This document shows, in pieces, positions 37,706-47,026 of a stretch of DNA of 64,000 bases. The stretch's first letter is position 1, and every line of letters starts with the position of its first letter. Position numbers and translations under genes: made by a program. This DNA comes from Pseudomonas tritici (GTDB taxonomy: Bacteria; Pseudomonadota; Gammaproteobacteria; Pseudomonadales; Pseudomonadaceae), in assembly GCF_014268275.3 (NCBI RefSeq), contig NZ_CP077084.1:5383501-5447500 (forward strand), in the 5' to 3' direction. The notes below the pieces were generated by a model, which was not told the DNA's origin, made no database searches, and saw nothing but the letters and a program-made list of their open reading frames with translations.

Positions 37706-39097
37706 ATGAGTGGTGCAAGAAGCGTCGAGCAATGGAAAAGCTTTATCGAAAGCTGCCTGGATTTTCGCCCCGCAGATGAAGTGTTCCGCATCGCCCGCGA
37801 CATGTTCACCGAACCGGAACTGTTCGACCTGGAGATGGAACTGATCTTCGAAAAGAACTGGATCTACGCCTGCCACGAAAGCGAGCTGGCGAACAACCAC
37901 GACTTCGTGACGATGCGTGCCGGGCGCCAGCCAATGATCATCACCCGCGATGGCGACGGCCAGCTCAACGCGCTGATCAACGCCTGTCAGCATCGCGGCA
38001 CCACATTGACGCGAGTCGGCAAAGGTAATCAGTCGACCTTCACGTGCCCATTCCACGCCTGGTGCTACAAGAGCGATGGCCGGCTGGTGAAGGTCAAGGC
38101 GCCGGGGGAATACCCGGAAGGTTTCGACAAAGCCACACGCGGCCTGAAAAAAGCCCGCATCGAAAGCTACAAAGGGTTCGTGTTTATCAGCCTGGACGTG
38201 AAGGGCACGGACAGCCTGGAAGACTTCCTCGGCGATGCGAAAGTGTTTTTCGACATGATGGTCGCCCAGTCCGCCACCGGCGAGCTGGAAGTGCTGCCGG
38301 GCAAGTCCGCCTACACCTACGATGGCAACTGGAAATTGCAGAACGAAAACGGCCTGGACGGTTATCACGTCAGCACCGTGCACTACAACTACGTGGCCAC
38401 GGTGCAGCACCGCCAACAGGTGAATACCGAGAACGGCAGCGCGTCCGGCACCACTCTGGACTACAGCAAACTCGGCGCCGGCGACGCGAACACCGATGAC
38501 GGTTGGTTTGCCTTCAACAACGGCCACAGCCTGTTGTTCAGCGACATGCCCAACCCCAGCGTGCGTTCCGGCTACGCCACCATCATGCCGCGCCTGGTCG
38601 AAGAGCACGGCCAGCAAAAGGCCGAGTGGATGATGCACCGCCTGCGCAACCTGAACATCTACCCGAGCCTGTTCTTCCTCGACCAGATCAGCTCGCAACT
38701 GCGCATTATCCGGCCGATGGCGTGGAACAAGACCGAAATCATCAGCCAGTGCCTGGGGGTGAAAAACGAGTCGGACGCCGACCGCGAAAACCGTATTCGC
38801 CAGTTTGAAGATTTTTTCAACGTTTCGGGCATGGGCACGCCGGACGACCTGGTGGAGTTTCGCGAAGCCCAGCGTGGTTTCCAGGGCCGGCTGGAGCGCT
38901 GGAGCGATATCTCGCGCGGCAGCCATCGCTGGGCAACCGGGCCCACGCCCAACAGCGAAGCCATCGGCATCCAGCCGGCCATGACCGGCACCGAGTTTAC
39001 CCACGAAGGCCTCTACGTGAACCAGCACCGCAACTGGCAGCGGTTTCTGTTGGATGGCCTGGACCGACAAGCGCTGAAACTGCGGGAGGTGGAATGA
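37706..39097 (+). CDS. antA: Anthranilate 1,2-dioxygenase large subunit
   Basis: A 463-residue Rieske oxygenase alpha subunit. The Rieske cluster motifs are CQHRGTT (C-x-H) and CPFHAWCY (C-x2-H), and the mononuclear iron site is in NENGLDGYHVSTVHYNYVAT (Asp, His, His). With antB and antC it converts anthranilate to catechol, releasing CO2 and ammonia. The start at 37706 (MSGARSVEQWKSFIE) has AAGGTG nearby; an upstream ATG (37667) gives an atypical N terminus. Overlaps antB by ATGA. Confidence 0.96.
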   Translation: MSGARSVEQWKSFIESCLDFRPADEVFRIARDMFTEPELFDLEMELIFEKNWIYACHESELANNHDFVTMRAGRQPMIITRDGDGQLNALINACQHRGTTLTRVGKGNQSTFTCPFHAWCYKSDGRLVKVKAPGEYPEGFDKATRGLKKARIESYKGFVFISLDVKGTDSLEDFLGDAKVFFDMMVAQSATGELEVLPGKSAYTYDGNWKLQNENGLDGYHVSTVHYNYVATVQHRQQVNTENGSASGTTLDYSKLGAGDANTDDGWFAFNNGHSLLFSDMPNPSVRSGYATIMPRLVEEHGQQKAEWMMHRLRNLNIYPSLFFLDQISSQLRIIRPMAWNKTEIISQCLGVKNESDADRENRIRQFEDFFNVSGMGTPDDLVEFREAQRGFQGRLERWSDISRGSHRWATGPTPNSEAIGIQPAMTGTEFTHEGLYVNQHRNWQRFLLDGLDRQALKLREVE

Positions 39098-39588
39098 TGA
39101 ACGCGCACCTGCAATACCAGATAGAGCAGTTTTTCTACCGCAAATCCGAGCTGTGCGACGCCCAGGACTGGGATGCCTATGTGCAACTGTTCGATCCGCA
39201 GAGTGAATTCCACCTGCCGCAATGGGACTCGGAACACGTCTACACCCGTGACCCCAAGCGCGAGATGTCGTTGATCTATTACGCCAACCGTTCGGGCCTG
39301 GAAGACCGCGTGTTTCGGTTGCGCACGGGTAAGGCGGCGTCGGCGACACCCATGCCGCGCACACTGCACCTGATCAATAACGTGCGGATTGCCGAGCAGG
39401 CGGGTGGGGCGCTGGAAGTGCGATTGAACTGGCACACGTTGTTTTATCGGATGGCCACTTCGGAGCAGTTTTACGGGCAGGCCACTTACAGCCTCAAGCC
39501 CCATGGCGACAGTTGGTTGATTACGCGCAAGCACGCGTTGCTGCTCAACGACAGCATCAACTCGGTGCTGGACTTCTATCACTTGTGA
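39094..39588 (+). CDS. antB: Anthranilate 1,2-dioxygenase small subunit
   Basis: A 164-residue ring-hydroxylating dioxygenase beta subunit (QIEQFFYRKSELCDAQDWDA, SLIYYANRSGLEDRVFRLRT, TLHLINNVRI, ALLLNDSINSVLDFYHL) with the NTF2-like fold. Its start overlaps the antA stop as ATGA, with a GGGAGG ribosome site; a second ATG follows immediately at 39097. Structural partner of AntA. Confidence 0.95.
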   Translation: MMNAHLQYQIEQFFYRKSELCDAQDWDAYVQLFDPQSEFHLPQWDSEHVYTRDPKREMSLIYYANRSGLEDRVFRLRTGKAASATPMPRTLHLINNVRIAEQAGGALEVRLNWHTLFYRMATSEQFYGQATYSLKPHGDSWLITRKHALLLNDSINSVLDFYHL

Positions 39589-39599
39589 ACACCTCCCAC

Positions 39600-39640
39600 G
39601 TAGCAGCTGTCGAGCCTTGGCGAGGCTCGACAGCTGCTAC
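39600..39640. repeat. Perfect hairpin inside the ant operon (GTAGCAGCTGTCGAGCC type)
   Basis: GTAGCAGCTGTCGAGCCT (39600-39617) pairs without mismatch with AGGCTCGACAGCTGCTAC (39623-39640) around a 5-base loop, between antB and antC. Same repeat family as 26490-26604. Because it lacks a T-run it is more likely an RNA-stability or processing element than a terminator. Confidence 0.85.
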
Positions 39641-39662
39641 GGGGTGTTTGGAGCACAATCAG

Positions 39663-40670
39663 ATGAATCACAAAGTGGCCTTCAGTTTTGCCGATGGCAA
39701 GACCTTGTTTTTCCCAGTGGGCGCCCATGAAATCCTGCTGGACGCGGCGCTGCGCAACGGCATCAAAATCCCTCTGGACTGTCGCGAAGGCGTATGCGGC
39801 ACCTGCCAGGGTCGTTGCGAGTCAGGCGATTACAGCCAGGATTATGTGGACGAAGAAGCGCTGTCGAGCCTCGATCTGCAACAGCGCAAGATGCTCAGTT
39901 GCCAGACGCGGGTGAAGTCCGACGCAACGTTCTATTTCGACTTTGATTCAAGCCTGTGCAATGCGCCCGGTCCGGTGCAGGTGCGAGGCACGGTGAGCGC
40001 GGTGCAGCAGGTGTCGGCGAGTACGGCGATCCTGCAGGTGCAGTTGGATCAAGCGCTGGATTTTCTGCCGGGCCAATACGCACGCCTGTCGGTGCCAGGC
40101 ACGGACAGTTGGCGGTCGTATTCCTTCGCCAACCTTCCGGGCAATCAACTGCAATTCCTGATCCGCCTGCTGCCCGATGGGGTGATGAGCAACTACATCC
40201 GCGAGCGCTGCCAGGTCGGCGATGAGCTGTTGATGGAGGCGCCACTCGGTGCCTTCTACCTGCGCCACGTCACCCAACCGCTGGTGCTGGTGGCAGGCGG
40301 AACCGGGTTATCGGCTTTGCTGGGCATGCTCGACGAACTGGCCGCCAATGGCTGCGACCAACCCGTGCACCTCTACTATGGCGTGCGCGGTGCCGAGGAC
40401 TTGTGCGAAGCGGCGCGCATCCAGGCCTACGCCTCAAGCATCGCGGACTTCCGCTACACCGAAGTCCTCAGCGCCCCCTCAGAGGATTGGCCCGGCAAGC
40501 GCGGCTACCTGACCGAGCATTTCGACTTGGCCGAATGGCGGGACAGATCGGCGGATATGTACCTGTGCGGCCCTCCTCCAATGGTCGAATCCATCCAACA
40601 ATGGCTGGCGGATCAGGCACTTGATGGCGTTCAGCTGTATTACGAAAAGTTTACGCAGAGTAATATCTGA
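39663..40670 (+). CDS. antC: Anthranilate 1,2-dioxygenase reductase component
   Basis: A 335-residue reductase. N-terminal plant-type [2Fe-2S] ferredoxin domain (CREGVCGTCQGRC, then QQRKMLSCQTRV), then FAD-binding (PGQYARLSVPGTDSWRSYSF; flavin motif RSYSF) and NAD-binding (LVLVAGGTGLSALLGMLDEL; LCGPPPMVES) domains. It passes electrons from NADH to AntAB. The start is 75 bases after antB, beyond a perfect hairpin, with GGAGC before the ATG. A GC stem follows the stop. Confidence 0.95.
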   Translation: MNHKVAFSFADGKTLFFPVGAHEILLDAALRNGIKIPLDCREGVCGTCQGRCESGDYSQDYVDEEALSSLDLQQRKMLSCQTRVKSDATFYFDFDSSLCNAPGPVQVRGTVSAVQQVSASTAILQVQLDQALDFLPGQYARLSVPGTDSWRSYSFANLPGNQLQFLIRLLPDGVMSNYIRERCQVGDELLMEAPLGAFYLRHVTQPLVLVAGGTGLSALLGMLDELAANGCDQPVHLYYGVRGAEDLCEAARIQAYASSIADFRYTEVLSAPSEDWPGKRGYLTEHFDLAEWRDRSADMYLCGPPPMVESIQQWLADQALDGVQLYYEKFTQSNI

Positions 40671-40691
40671 CCCCTCAGCACTTCTGAGGGG
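40671..40691 (+). terminator. Stem-loop after antC
   Basis: CCCCTCAG (40671-40678) pairs exactly with CTGAGGGG (40684-40691), 5-base loop, directly after the stop codon. The T tail is short, so termination may be partial and the permease may be expressed with the ant operon. Confidence 0.6.
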
Positions 40692-40742
40692 TTGGTGCTG
40701 CGTGCAATCGACCCTGAGAAAAACAAGTAGAAGGGAATGTTA

Positions 40743-42146
40743 ATGGCGGATGACATGGTTAACCCGGTAGGCCTCAAGCGTGGCCTGAAGAACCGACACA
40801 TTCAGCTGATCGCCTTGGGAGGGGCGATCGGCACGGGGTTGTTCCTCGGCTCGGCCGGGGTGCTCAAGTCGGCGGGGCCGTCGATGATCCTCGGTTACGC
40901 GATTGCCGGTTTTATCGCGTTTCTGATTATGCGCCAGCTCGGCGAGATGATCGTCGAAGAGCCCGTGGCGGGGTCCTTCAGCCACTTCGCCCACAAATAC
41001 TGGGGCGGCTACGCAGGCTTCCTGGCGGGCTGGAACTACTGGGTGCTCTACGTGCTGGTGGGCATGGCCGAACTGACGGCCGTGGGCAAGTACATCCAGT
41101 TCTGGTGGCCAGAGATCCCGACCTGGGTCAGCGCCTTGGTGTTCTTCGTCGCGGTGAACCTGATAAACACCCTGAACGTGAAGTTCTTTGGTGAGACCGA
41201 GTTCTGGTTTGCGATCATCAAGGTGGTGGCGATTGTCGGCATGATCGTGCTTGGCTGCTACCTGCTGTTCAGCGGCACCGGCGGCCCGCAAGCCTCGGTC
41301 AGCAACCTGTGGAGCCACGGCGGGTTCTTCCCGAATGGTGGCATGGGGCTGTTGATGTCCATGGCCTTCATCATGTTCTCGTTTGGCGGCCTGGAACTGG
41401 TGGGCATTACCGCCGCCGAGGCCAGCGAGCCGCGCAAAGTGATCCCGAAAGCGATCAACCAAGTCGTCTACCGGATCCTGATCTTCTACGTCGGCGCACT
41501 CACCGTGCTGCTGTCGCTGTACCCATGGGATCAACTGCTGCAAACCCTCGGTGCGTCGGGCGATGCCTACAGCGGCAGCCCGTTTGTGCAGATCTTCTCG
41601 CTGATCGGCAACGACACCGCTGCGCACATCCTCAACTTCGTGGTGCTGACCGCGGCGCTGTCGGTGTACAACAGCGGCGTGTACTGCAACAGCCGCATGC
41701 TGTTCGGCCTGGCCGAGCAAGGTGATGCGCCAAAAGCGTTGATGAAACTCAACAAGCAAGGCGTGCCGCTGCGGGCGCTGGCGATTTCTGCACTGGTGAC
41801 GATGCTGTGCGTGGTGGTCAACTACGTCGCGCCGCAGAGTGCGCTGGAGTTACTGTTTGCGCTGGTGGTTGCCTCGCTGATGATCAACTGGGCGTTGATC
41901 AGCATCACCCATATCAAGTTCCGTAAGGCCATGGGCGAGCAAGGCGTGACACCGTCGTTCAAGACCTTCTGGTTCCCGTTCAGCAACTACCTGTGCCTGG
42001 CGTTCATGGTGATGATCATCAGCGTGATGCTGGCGATTCCAGGGATTAACAAGTCGGTGTATGCGATGCCGGTGTGGGTGGGGATTATCTATGTGGCCTA
42101 TCGGTTGCGGGTTCGCAGGAGTAACGCGGTAGTCAACGCACAGTGA
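40743..42146 (+). CDS. Aromatic amino acid permease (AroP/ProY type, APC superfamily)
   Basis: A 467-residue 12-helix proton symporter: GLKNRHIQLIALGGAIGTGL and FLGSAGVLKSAGPSMILGYA at the first helices, EEPVAGSFSHFAHKYWG, GLELVGITAAEASEPRKVIP. Similar to AroP but substrate cannot be fixed. Placement next to antABC and convergent with kynA suggests tryptophan uptake for this pathway. ATG 40743 has GAAGGG at suitable distance; the ATG at 40737 is nearer the ribosome site and less likely. Confidence 0.87.
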   Translation: MADDMVNPVGLKRGLKNRHIQLIALGGAIGTGLFLGSAGVLKSAGPSMILGYAIAGFIAFLIMRQLGEMIVEEPVAGSFSHFAHKYWGGYAGFLAGWNYWVLYVLVGMAELTAVGKYIQFWWPEIPTWVSALVFFVAVNLINTLNVKFFGETEFWFAIIKVVAIVGMIVLGCYLLFSGTGGPQASVSNLWSHGGFFPNGGMGLLMSMAFIMFSFGGLELVGITAAEASEPRKVIPKAINQVVYRILIFYVGALTVLLSLYPWDQLLQTLGASGDAYSGSPFVQIFSLIGNDTAAHILNFVVLTAALSVYNSGVYCNSRMLFGLAEQGDAPKALMKLNKQGVPLRALAISALVTMLCVVVNYVAPQSALELLFALVVASLMINWALISITHIKFRKAMGEQGVTPSFKTFWFPFSNYLCLAFMVMIISVMLAIPGINKSVYAMPVWVGIIYVAYRLRVRRSNAVVNAQ

Positions 42147-42150
42147 TCCC

Positions 42151-42242
42151 TGTGGAAGCCGGGCTTGCCCGCGATAGCGGTGTATCAGTCGCTGAATGTG
42201 CGAGCTGATATACCGCTATCGCAGGCGAGCCAGCTCCCACAG
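42151..42242. repeat. REPIN, slightly mixed copies
   Basis: TGTGGAAGCCGGGCTTGCCC GCGATAGCGG (from 42151) faces CCGCTATCGCAGGCGAGCCA GCTCCCACA (ending 42242). The left copy carries variants of a second REP subtype. Confidence 0.88.
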
Positions 42243-42262
42243 GTTTGATTGCATTCCAAATG

Positions 42263-42290
42263 AAAAGCCCCGGTAATCCGGGGCTTTTTG
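42263..42290. terminator. Bidirectional rho-independent terminator
   Basis: AAAAGCCCCGGTAATCCGGG GCTTTTTG is a GC stem with A and T runs on both sides. It ends the rightward permease and leftward kynBA transcripts. Confidence 0.92.
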
Positions 42291-42291
42291 T

Positions 42292-43149
42292 TTAGAGCGT
42301 TGAGCGTACTCGCCACAACTCGGGGAACAACACCGTGTCGAGCATCTTGCGCAAATAGCCCACGCCTTCGGTGCCGCCAGTACCCGGCTGGAAGCCGATA
42401 ATCCGCTCCACCGTGGTCACATGGCGGAAGCGCCACTGACGGAACGAATCCTCCAGGTCGATGAATTTCTCGGCCAACTGATACAAATCCCAGTACCGGC
42501 TTGGATCGCGATACACCTCGCGCCACGCCGTCTCCACGGATTCATCGTGAACCGTCGCCGCCGTCGGGTCGCGCTCGGCACGTTTCGGGTCAATCGCCAA
42601 ACCCGCCTTTACCATCAGGTTGATCGCCTCGTCATACAGCGATGGCGTAGCAATCGCCACTTTCAACTCATTCAACAGCTCCGGCCGATGGGCGTGGGGC
42701 CGCAACAGCGCCGCGCTTTTATTGCCGAGGATAAATTCGATCTCACGGTACTGGAACGACTGGAACCCAGACGACTGCCCGAGGAACGGCCGAATGGCCT
42801 TGTACTCCGACGGCGTCATCGTCGCCAGCACCGCCCAGGCGTGCACCAATTGATCAAAGATCCGCGAGACCCGCGCCAGCATCTTGAACGCCGGCGGCAA
42901 CTCGCCCAGGCGCACGTGTTCGCGGGCGGCCTTGAGCTCGTGGAGCATCAGTTTCATCCACAACTCAGAAGTCTGGTGCTGGATGATGAAGAGCATTTCG
43001 TTATGGTCCGGCGACAGCGGGTGCTGGGCGCTGAGGACTTTGCCCAGGTCCAGGTAATCGCCGTAGCTCATGGACTCGGAAAAATTCAGTTCGGCGTTAT
43101 GCCATTCTTCCGGGGGTTGGTAATCAGGCGAGAAAGGACATTGGCTCAT
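42292..43149 (-). CDS. kynA: Tryptophan 2,3-dioxygenase
   Basis: A 285-residue heme dioxygenase that opens tryptophan to N-formylkynurenine. Diagnostic: [39 protein letters not shown] (substrate histidine), [16 protein letters not shown] and [20 protein letters not shown]. The start overlaps the kynB stop codon by 4 bases (43146-43149), indicating translational coupling. Ends just before a bidirectional terminator. Confidence 0.97.
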   Translation of the reverse strand: MSQCPFSPDYQPPEEWHNAELNFSESMSYGDYLDLGKVLSAQHPLSPDHNEMLFIIQHQTSELWMKLMLHELKAAREHVRLGELPPAFKMLARVSRIFDQLVHAWAVLATMTPSEYKAIRPFLGQSSGFQSFQYREIEFILGNKSAALLRPHAHRPELLNELKVAIATPSLYDEAINLMVKAGLAIDPKRAERDPTAATVHDESVETAWREVYRDPSRYWDLYQLAEKFIDLEDSFRQWRFRHVTTVERIIGFQPGTGGTEGVGYLRKMLDTVLFPELWRVRSTL

Positions 43150-43796
43150 CGCGTGGGCTCCTTGAGCGGGCGGAGAATGGCGCGAACCGGGCTGGCGTCG
43201 AGGTTGGCAAAACGCAGCGGCAGCGCGATCAGTTCATAGTCGCCCTCCGGCACGTCATCGAGCACGATGCCTTCCAGAATCGCCATGCCATGGCGGAACA
43301 CGGCGTTGTGGGAATCCATGGTCTTGGACTGCTGCGGGTCCAGGGACGGGGTGTCGATACCGATCAAACGCACACCCAGGCTGGCCAGCAGCTCGATGGT
43401 TTGCGGGGCGATGGCGGTGAAATTCGAATCCCATTGGGTCAGTGGCGCTTGTGGATAAGTGCGCAGCAACACACGCTCGGGCAACTTATCCACACGGCCT
43501 TCCAACTGATGCGGCTGCACCAGTGCGCCGCTGTCCAGGCAATGCAGCACCCGGCACGGCCCCATGTACACGTCCAGCGACACTTCACCGATCGGTGCAC
43601 CGTCGGCGCTGTAATGCAGCGGTGCATCCACATGGGCGCCGGTGTGCGGCGACAAGGTAATGCGCCCGACATTCACCGGGCACTCCGGGCCGAACTGCCA
43701 CACGCGCTCTTCCTGGAACGGCGTATCGCCCGGCCAGGTCGGGGTCGCCGTACTCAAGGGTGGGCTGATGTCCCACCACGTTTTTATTGGGTTCAT
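43146..43796 (-). CDS. kynB: Kynurenine formamidase
   Basis: A 216-residue zinc hydrolase that deformylates N-formylkynurenine. The cyclase-family motif [16 protein letters not shown] provides the metal ligands; [19 protein letters not shown] and [20 protein letters not shown] are typical of KynB. First gene of kynBA. A GAATTTTCTTGC motif 50 bases upstream matches one in front of kynU and suggests KynR control. Confidence 0.96.
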   Translation of the reverse strand: MNPIKTWWDISPPLSTATPTWPGDTPFQEERVWQFGPECPVNVGRITLSPHTGAHVDAPLHYSADGAPIGEVSLDVYMGPCRVLHCLDSGALVQPHQLEGRVDKLPERVLLRTYPQAPLTQWDSNFTAIAPQTIELLASLGVRLIGIDTPSLDPQQSKTMDSHNAVFRHGMAILEGIVLDDVPEGDYELIALPLRFANLDASPVRAILRPLKEPTR

Positions 43797-43845
43797 TTGA
43801 AGGCTCTCGACGGGTACTGGGGTGAATGATACGAGGGCCTGCTGC

Positions 43846-43857
43846 GAATTTTCTTGC
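43846..43857. promoter_or_regulatory. KynB-promoter copy of the shared kyn motif
   Basis: GAATTTTCTTGC, 50 bases before the kynB start, same orientation as the kynU copy at 32224-32235. A further TGCGAATTC follows at once, which could form a second half-site. Confidence 0.5.
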
Positions 43858-44081
43858 GAATTCTGGCGCGAAGCGGGAAATCTTTCGCACTTACTGCGAG
43901 GAATGGGTGGATTGGCGCATAAAGCTATCGCTCAGCCTTACAGCATCCCCCCTGTGGGAGCCGGTGATTCAACGATCATCAGGTAGCTGCGCTTCTGGGC
44001 ATCCCAATGTCGAGTCCAGACCACTGGCGCAACGCCCAAGGCCTTAGGGTGGATCTTTCCATTCACTGCCCTGGAGTCATC

Positions 44082-44426
44082 ATGTCCACGCCCATCACCG
44101 TACTGCGCGACACCCACCCCCTGCCGGTCCTGGACGCGTGCAAATGGGAAAAGCTCGAAGGCGACCCACACACCGTCAACCTCAACGCCTACACCAGCGA
44201 AGACGGCAGCAAGATCATGGGCACCTGGATCTGCACACCGGGCAAGTGGTATGTGGACTACGTGAAGTGGGAATACTGCCACTTCCAGGAAGGCTACTGC
44301 ATCATCACGCCAGAAGGCCTGGAGCCGATTCACTTGCGGGCTGGGGATATCTTTGTGGTGGAACCAGGGATGAAGGGGACGTGGGAAGTGGTCGAGACGG
44401 TGCGTAAGTATTTTGTGTTTGCTTGA
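44082..44426 (+). CDS. Cupin-domain protein (Cupin_3/DUF861 type)
   Basis: A 114-residue single-cupin protein (GSKIMGTWICTPGKWYVDYV, EYCHFQEGYCIITPEGLEPI, HLRAGDIFVVEPGMKGTWEV) ending KYFVFA. The central pattern is that of the (S)-ureidoglycine aminohydrolase-like cupin domain often annotated simply as cupin. Metal ligands are partly present (Glu, His in EYCHF) but function is unknown. The start at 44082 has GGAG. Not obviously part of the kyn operon, as it points the other way. Confidence 0.8.
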   Translation: MSTPITVLRDTHPLPVLDACKWEKLEGDPHTVNLNAYTSEDGSKIMGTWICTPGKWYVDYVKWEYCHFQEGYCIITPEGLEPIHLRAGDIFVVEPGMKGTWEVVETVRKYFVFA

Positions 44427-44431
44427 GCCGC

Positions 44432-44470
44432 AAAAAACCGGGAGCCCGCCACAGGCAGGCCCCCGGAAAA
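44432..44470 (-). terminator. Terminator after mmsAB
   Basis: On the minus strand CCGGGGGCCTGCCTGTGGCG GGCTCCCGG folds with two mismatches and is followed by TTTTTT. It lies 5 bases after the mmsB stop, and its A-rich side partly serves the opposite cupin transcript. Confidence 0.88.
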
Positions 44471-44474
44471 CGCC

Positions 44475-45362
44475 CTATTTGGGCTTGCGATAGCTGTTGA
44501 TAATCGCCGAGAAGTCCTTGCCCCCTTCCCCACGCTGGCTCATTGATTGATACAACTGCTGGGCCACGGCGCCGAGGATCACCGGCTGCTTGGCCTGGCG
44601 CGCCGCTTCAGTGGCCAGGCCCAAATCCTTGAGCATCAAGTCGGCACCAAACCCACCGGTGTAGCCACGGGACGACGGCGCGGTTTCAATCACGCCCGGC
44701 CATGGGTTGTAGGTGTCGGAACTCCAGCAACGCCCGGTGGAGCTGTTGATAATGCCCGCCAGCACTTGCGTGTCGATACCCAACGCATCGCCCAGGGCCA
44801 TGGCTTCGCTGACGCCGACCATGCTGATGCCCAGCAACAGGTTGTTGCAGATTTTGGCGATTTGCCCGGTGCCCACGTCGCCGCAATGCACGATATTGCG
44901 GCCCATCTGCGCCAGCACCGGTTGCAGGGTGGCGAACAGTTCCGGGTTGGCGCCGACCATGAAGGTCAGCGTACCCGCCTGGGCGCCACCCGTGCCGCCA
45001 GAGACTGGCGCGTCAGCCACGGCCACGCCTTGCTTGGCCGCTGCAGCCGCCACATCGCGGATGGTTTGCGGGTCGATGGTGCTGCAATCCACTGCGGGTA
45101 CGCCCTTGCCGATGCCAGCGAGTACGCCGTCTTCATTCAGCCAGACGCTGCGCACGTGGGCTGCAGCCGGCAGCATGGTGATCACCAGCTCCGCGCCGTT
45201 GGACGCATCACGCGGTGAGTCGCTGATAGTGCCGCCCAACTCGGCCAGTTCCTTGAGCACCGTCTGGTTCAAGTCGAACAGGTTCAGCGCGTGGCCGGCC
45301 TTGATCAGGTTGCGAGCCATGGGCGCGCCCATGTTGCCCAAGCCGATAAATGCAATCTTCAT
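44475..45362 (-). CDS. mmsB: 3-hydroxyisobutyrate dehydrogenase
   Basis: A 295-residue beta-hydroxyacid dehydrogenase: Rossmann motif FIGLGNMGAPMARNL, substrate motif DAPVSGGTGGAQAGTL, and catalytic lysine in GQIAKICNNLLLG. It oxidises 3-hydroxyisobutyrate to methylmalonate semialdehyde in valine degradation. It follows mmsA by 14 bases on the same strand and supplies that enzyme's substrate. A terminator follows. Confidence 0.94.
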   Translation of the reverse strand: MKIAFIGLGNMGAPMARNLIKAGHALNLFDLNQTVLKELAELGGTISDSPRDASNGAELVITMLPAAAHVRSVWLNEDGVLAGIGKGVPAVDCSTIDPQTIRDVAAAAAKQGVAVADAPVSGGTGGAQAGTLTFMVGANPELFATLQPVLAQMGRNIVHCGDVGTGQIAKICNNLLLGISMVGVSEAMALGDALGIDTQVLAGIINSSTGRCWSSDTYNPWPGVIETAPSSRGYTGGFGADLMLKDLGLATEAARQAKQPVILGAVAQQLYQSMSQRGEGGKDFSAIINSYRKPK

Positions 45363-45376
45363 GGTCGTCTCCCGAA

Positions 45377-46894
45377 TCAGCGCAGGTTGATGGTGGTGTT
45401 GACGCCATCGTTGACTGTGTCGTCATCGAACCAGCGGCTGGTGACGGTTTTGGTCTGGGTGTAGAACTGCACCACTTGCTTGCCGTACGGGCCGAGGTCG
45501 CCGAGCTTGGAACCGCGGGAACCGGTGAAACTGAAGAACGGCACCGGCACCGGAATCGGGATGTTGATGCCGACCTGGCCTACATCGATTTCGCTCTGGA
45601 ACTTACGCGCCGCCGCGCCGCTCTGGGTGAACAGGCCGGTGCCGTTGCCGAACGGGTTGGCGTTGACCAGTGCGATGGCCTCATCCAGGGTGTCGACTTC
45701 CAGCACCACAAGCACCGGCCCGAAAATTTCCTGGGTGTAGATTTGCATGGAGGGGGTCACGCCCGAGAACAGGGTCGGGCCGACAAAGTTGCCTTGCTCG
45801 TAGCCCGGCACCTTGATGTCGCGGCCGTCCAGCTCCAGCTTGGCGCCTTCTTTCACGCCGCTTTCGATCAATTCCAGGATACGTGCCTTGGCGCGCTTGG
45901 AGATCACCGGGCCCACATCCGTGCCCGCTTCGCTGCCCGCGTTGACCTTGAGCTTTTGCGCCAGCGCCTTGAGATCCGGCAGCCACTGCTTCGACGCGCC
46001 CACCAGCACCACCACCGAGGTGGCCATGCAACGCTGGCCTGCCGCGCCGAAACCGGCGCCGACCAGGGCATTGAGGGTGTGTTCGCGGTTGGCATCCGGC
46101 AGCACCACCGCGTGGTTCTTGGCACCCATCATCGATTGCACGCGCTTGCCGTGTTTGCCGGCCAGGTCGTAGACGTGAGTACCCACGGCAGTCGAGCCAA
46201 CAAAGGACACGGCCTTGATGTCTTTGTGGGTGCACAGCGCATCCACCACATCCTTGCCGCCGTGCACCACGTTGAGTACGCCGGCCGGCACACCAGCTTC
46301 CAGCGCCAGCTCCACCAGCAGCATGGTCGACAGCGGATCCTGCTCGGACGGTTTAAGGACGAACGTGTTACCGCAGGCAATCGCCATCGGGAACATCCAC
46401 AGCGGAATCATCGCCGGGAAGTTGAACGGGGTGATACCGGCGCACACGCCGATGGGTTGGCGCAGCGTGTAGGTATCGACGCCACCGGCGACGTTTTCAG
46501 CGAATTCGCCCATTTGCAGGGTGCCGATGGAACACGCGTGCTCCACCACTTCCAGGCCACGGAAAATATCGCCCTCGGCATCGGCAATGGTCTTGCCCTG
46601 CTCGTTGCTGAGCACCACGGCGATGCGCTTGGAATGTTCGCGGATCAAGGCTTGCAGCTTGAGCATGATGCGCATGCGCGCGCCGATCGGCGTCAGCTTC
46701 CAGGTCTGGAAGGCGCGATGGGCGGCGTCGATGGCGGCGTTCACTTCATCGGCCGTGGCGAACGGGACTTTGGCCAGCACCTGCTGGGTGGCCGGGTTGA
46801 CGATGTCTTGCCACTCGGTGGTCTTGGACTCGACCCACTCGCCGTTGATCAGCAACTTGACCTGTTGCACGGAAATATCGGCAGATGCGTTCAT
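45377..46894 (-). CDS. mmsA: Methylmalonate-semialdehyde dehydrogenase (CoA-acylating)
   Basis: A 505-residue aldehyde dehydrogenase: [20 protein letters not shown] near the start, [40 protein letters not shown], and the active-site cysteine in [14 protein letters not shown]. The PFNFP...MWMFP-type sequence is specific to the MmsA/IolA subgroup that forms propionyl- or acetyl-CoA. The start at 46894 follows TTTGGAGA; an extension to 47032 is rejected. First gene of mmsAB, divergent from a LysR gene. Confidence 0.95.
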   Translation of the reverse strand: MNASADISVQQVKLLINGEWVESKTTEWQDIVNPATQQVLAKVPFATADEVNAAIDAAHRAFQTWKLTPIGARMRIMLKLQALIREHSKRIAVVLSNEQGKTIADAEGDIFRGLEVVEHACSIGTLQMGEFAENVAGGVDTYTLRQPIGVCAGITPFNFPAMIPLWMFPMAIACGNTFVLKPSEQDPLSTMLLVELALEAGVPAGVLNVVHGGKDVVDALCTHKDIKAVSFVGSTAVGTHVYDLAGKHGKRVQSMMGAKNHAVVLPDANREHTLNALVGAGFGAAGQRCMATSVVVLVGASKQWLPDLKALAQKLKVNAGSEAGTDVGPVISKRAKARILELIESGVKEGAKLELDGRDIKVPGYEQGNFVGPTLFSGVTPSMQIYTQEIFGPVLVVLEVDTLDEAIALVNANPFGNGTGLFTQSGAAARKFQSEIDVGQVGINIPIPVPVPFFSFTGSRGSKLGDLGPYGKQVVQFYTQTKTVTSRWFDDDTVNDGVNTTINLR

Positions 46895-47026
46895 GTGGTC
46901 TCCAAATCTTATAGTTATGCAGAGAACCAAGGCGTTGAATCGCCTTGAAGAATGAGGCGTTCGGACTGTTTTTGGAGTATAGATGTGCAAATCTCTAATA
47001 AGAACGCACATAAAAGCCGGACCAAT

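Noticed and set aside
43797..44081. Possible short gene between kynB and the cupin gene
   Set aside because: No frame has a start with a ribosome site; the stretch holds the kynB promoter motif and the cupin leader.
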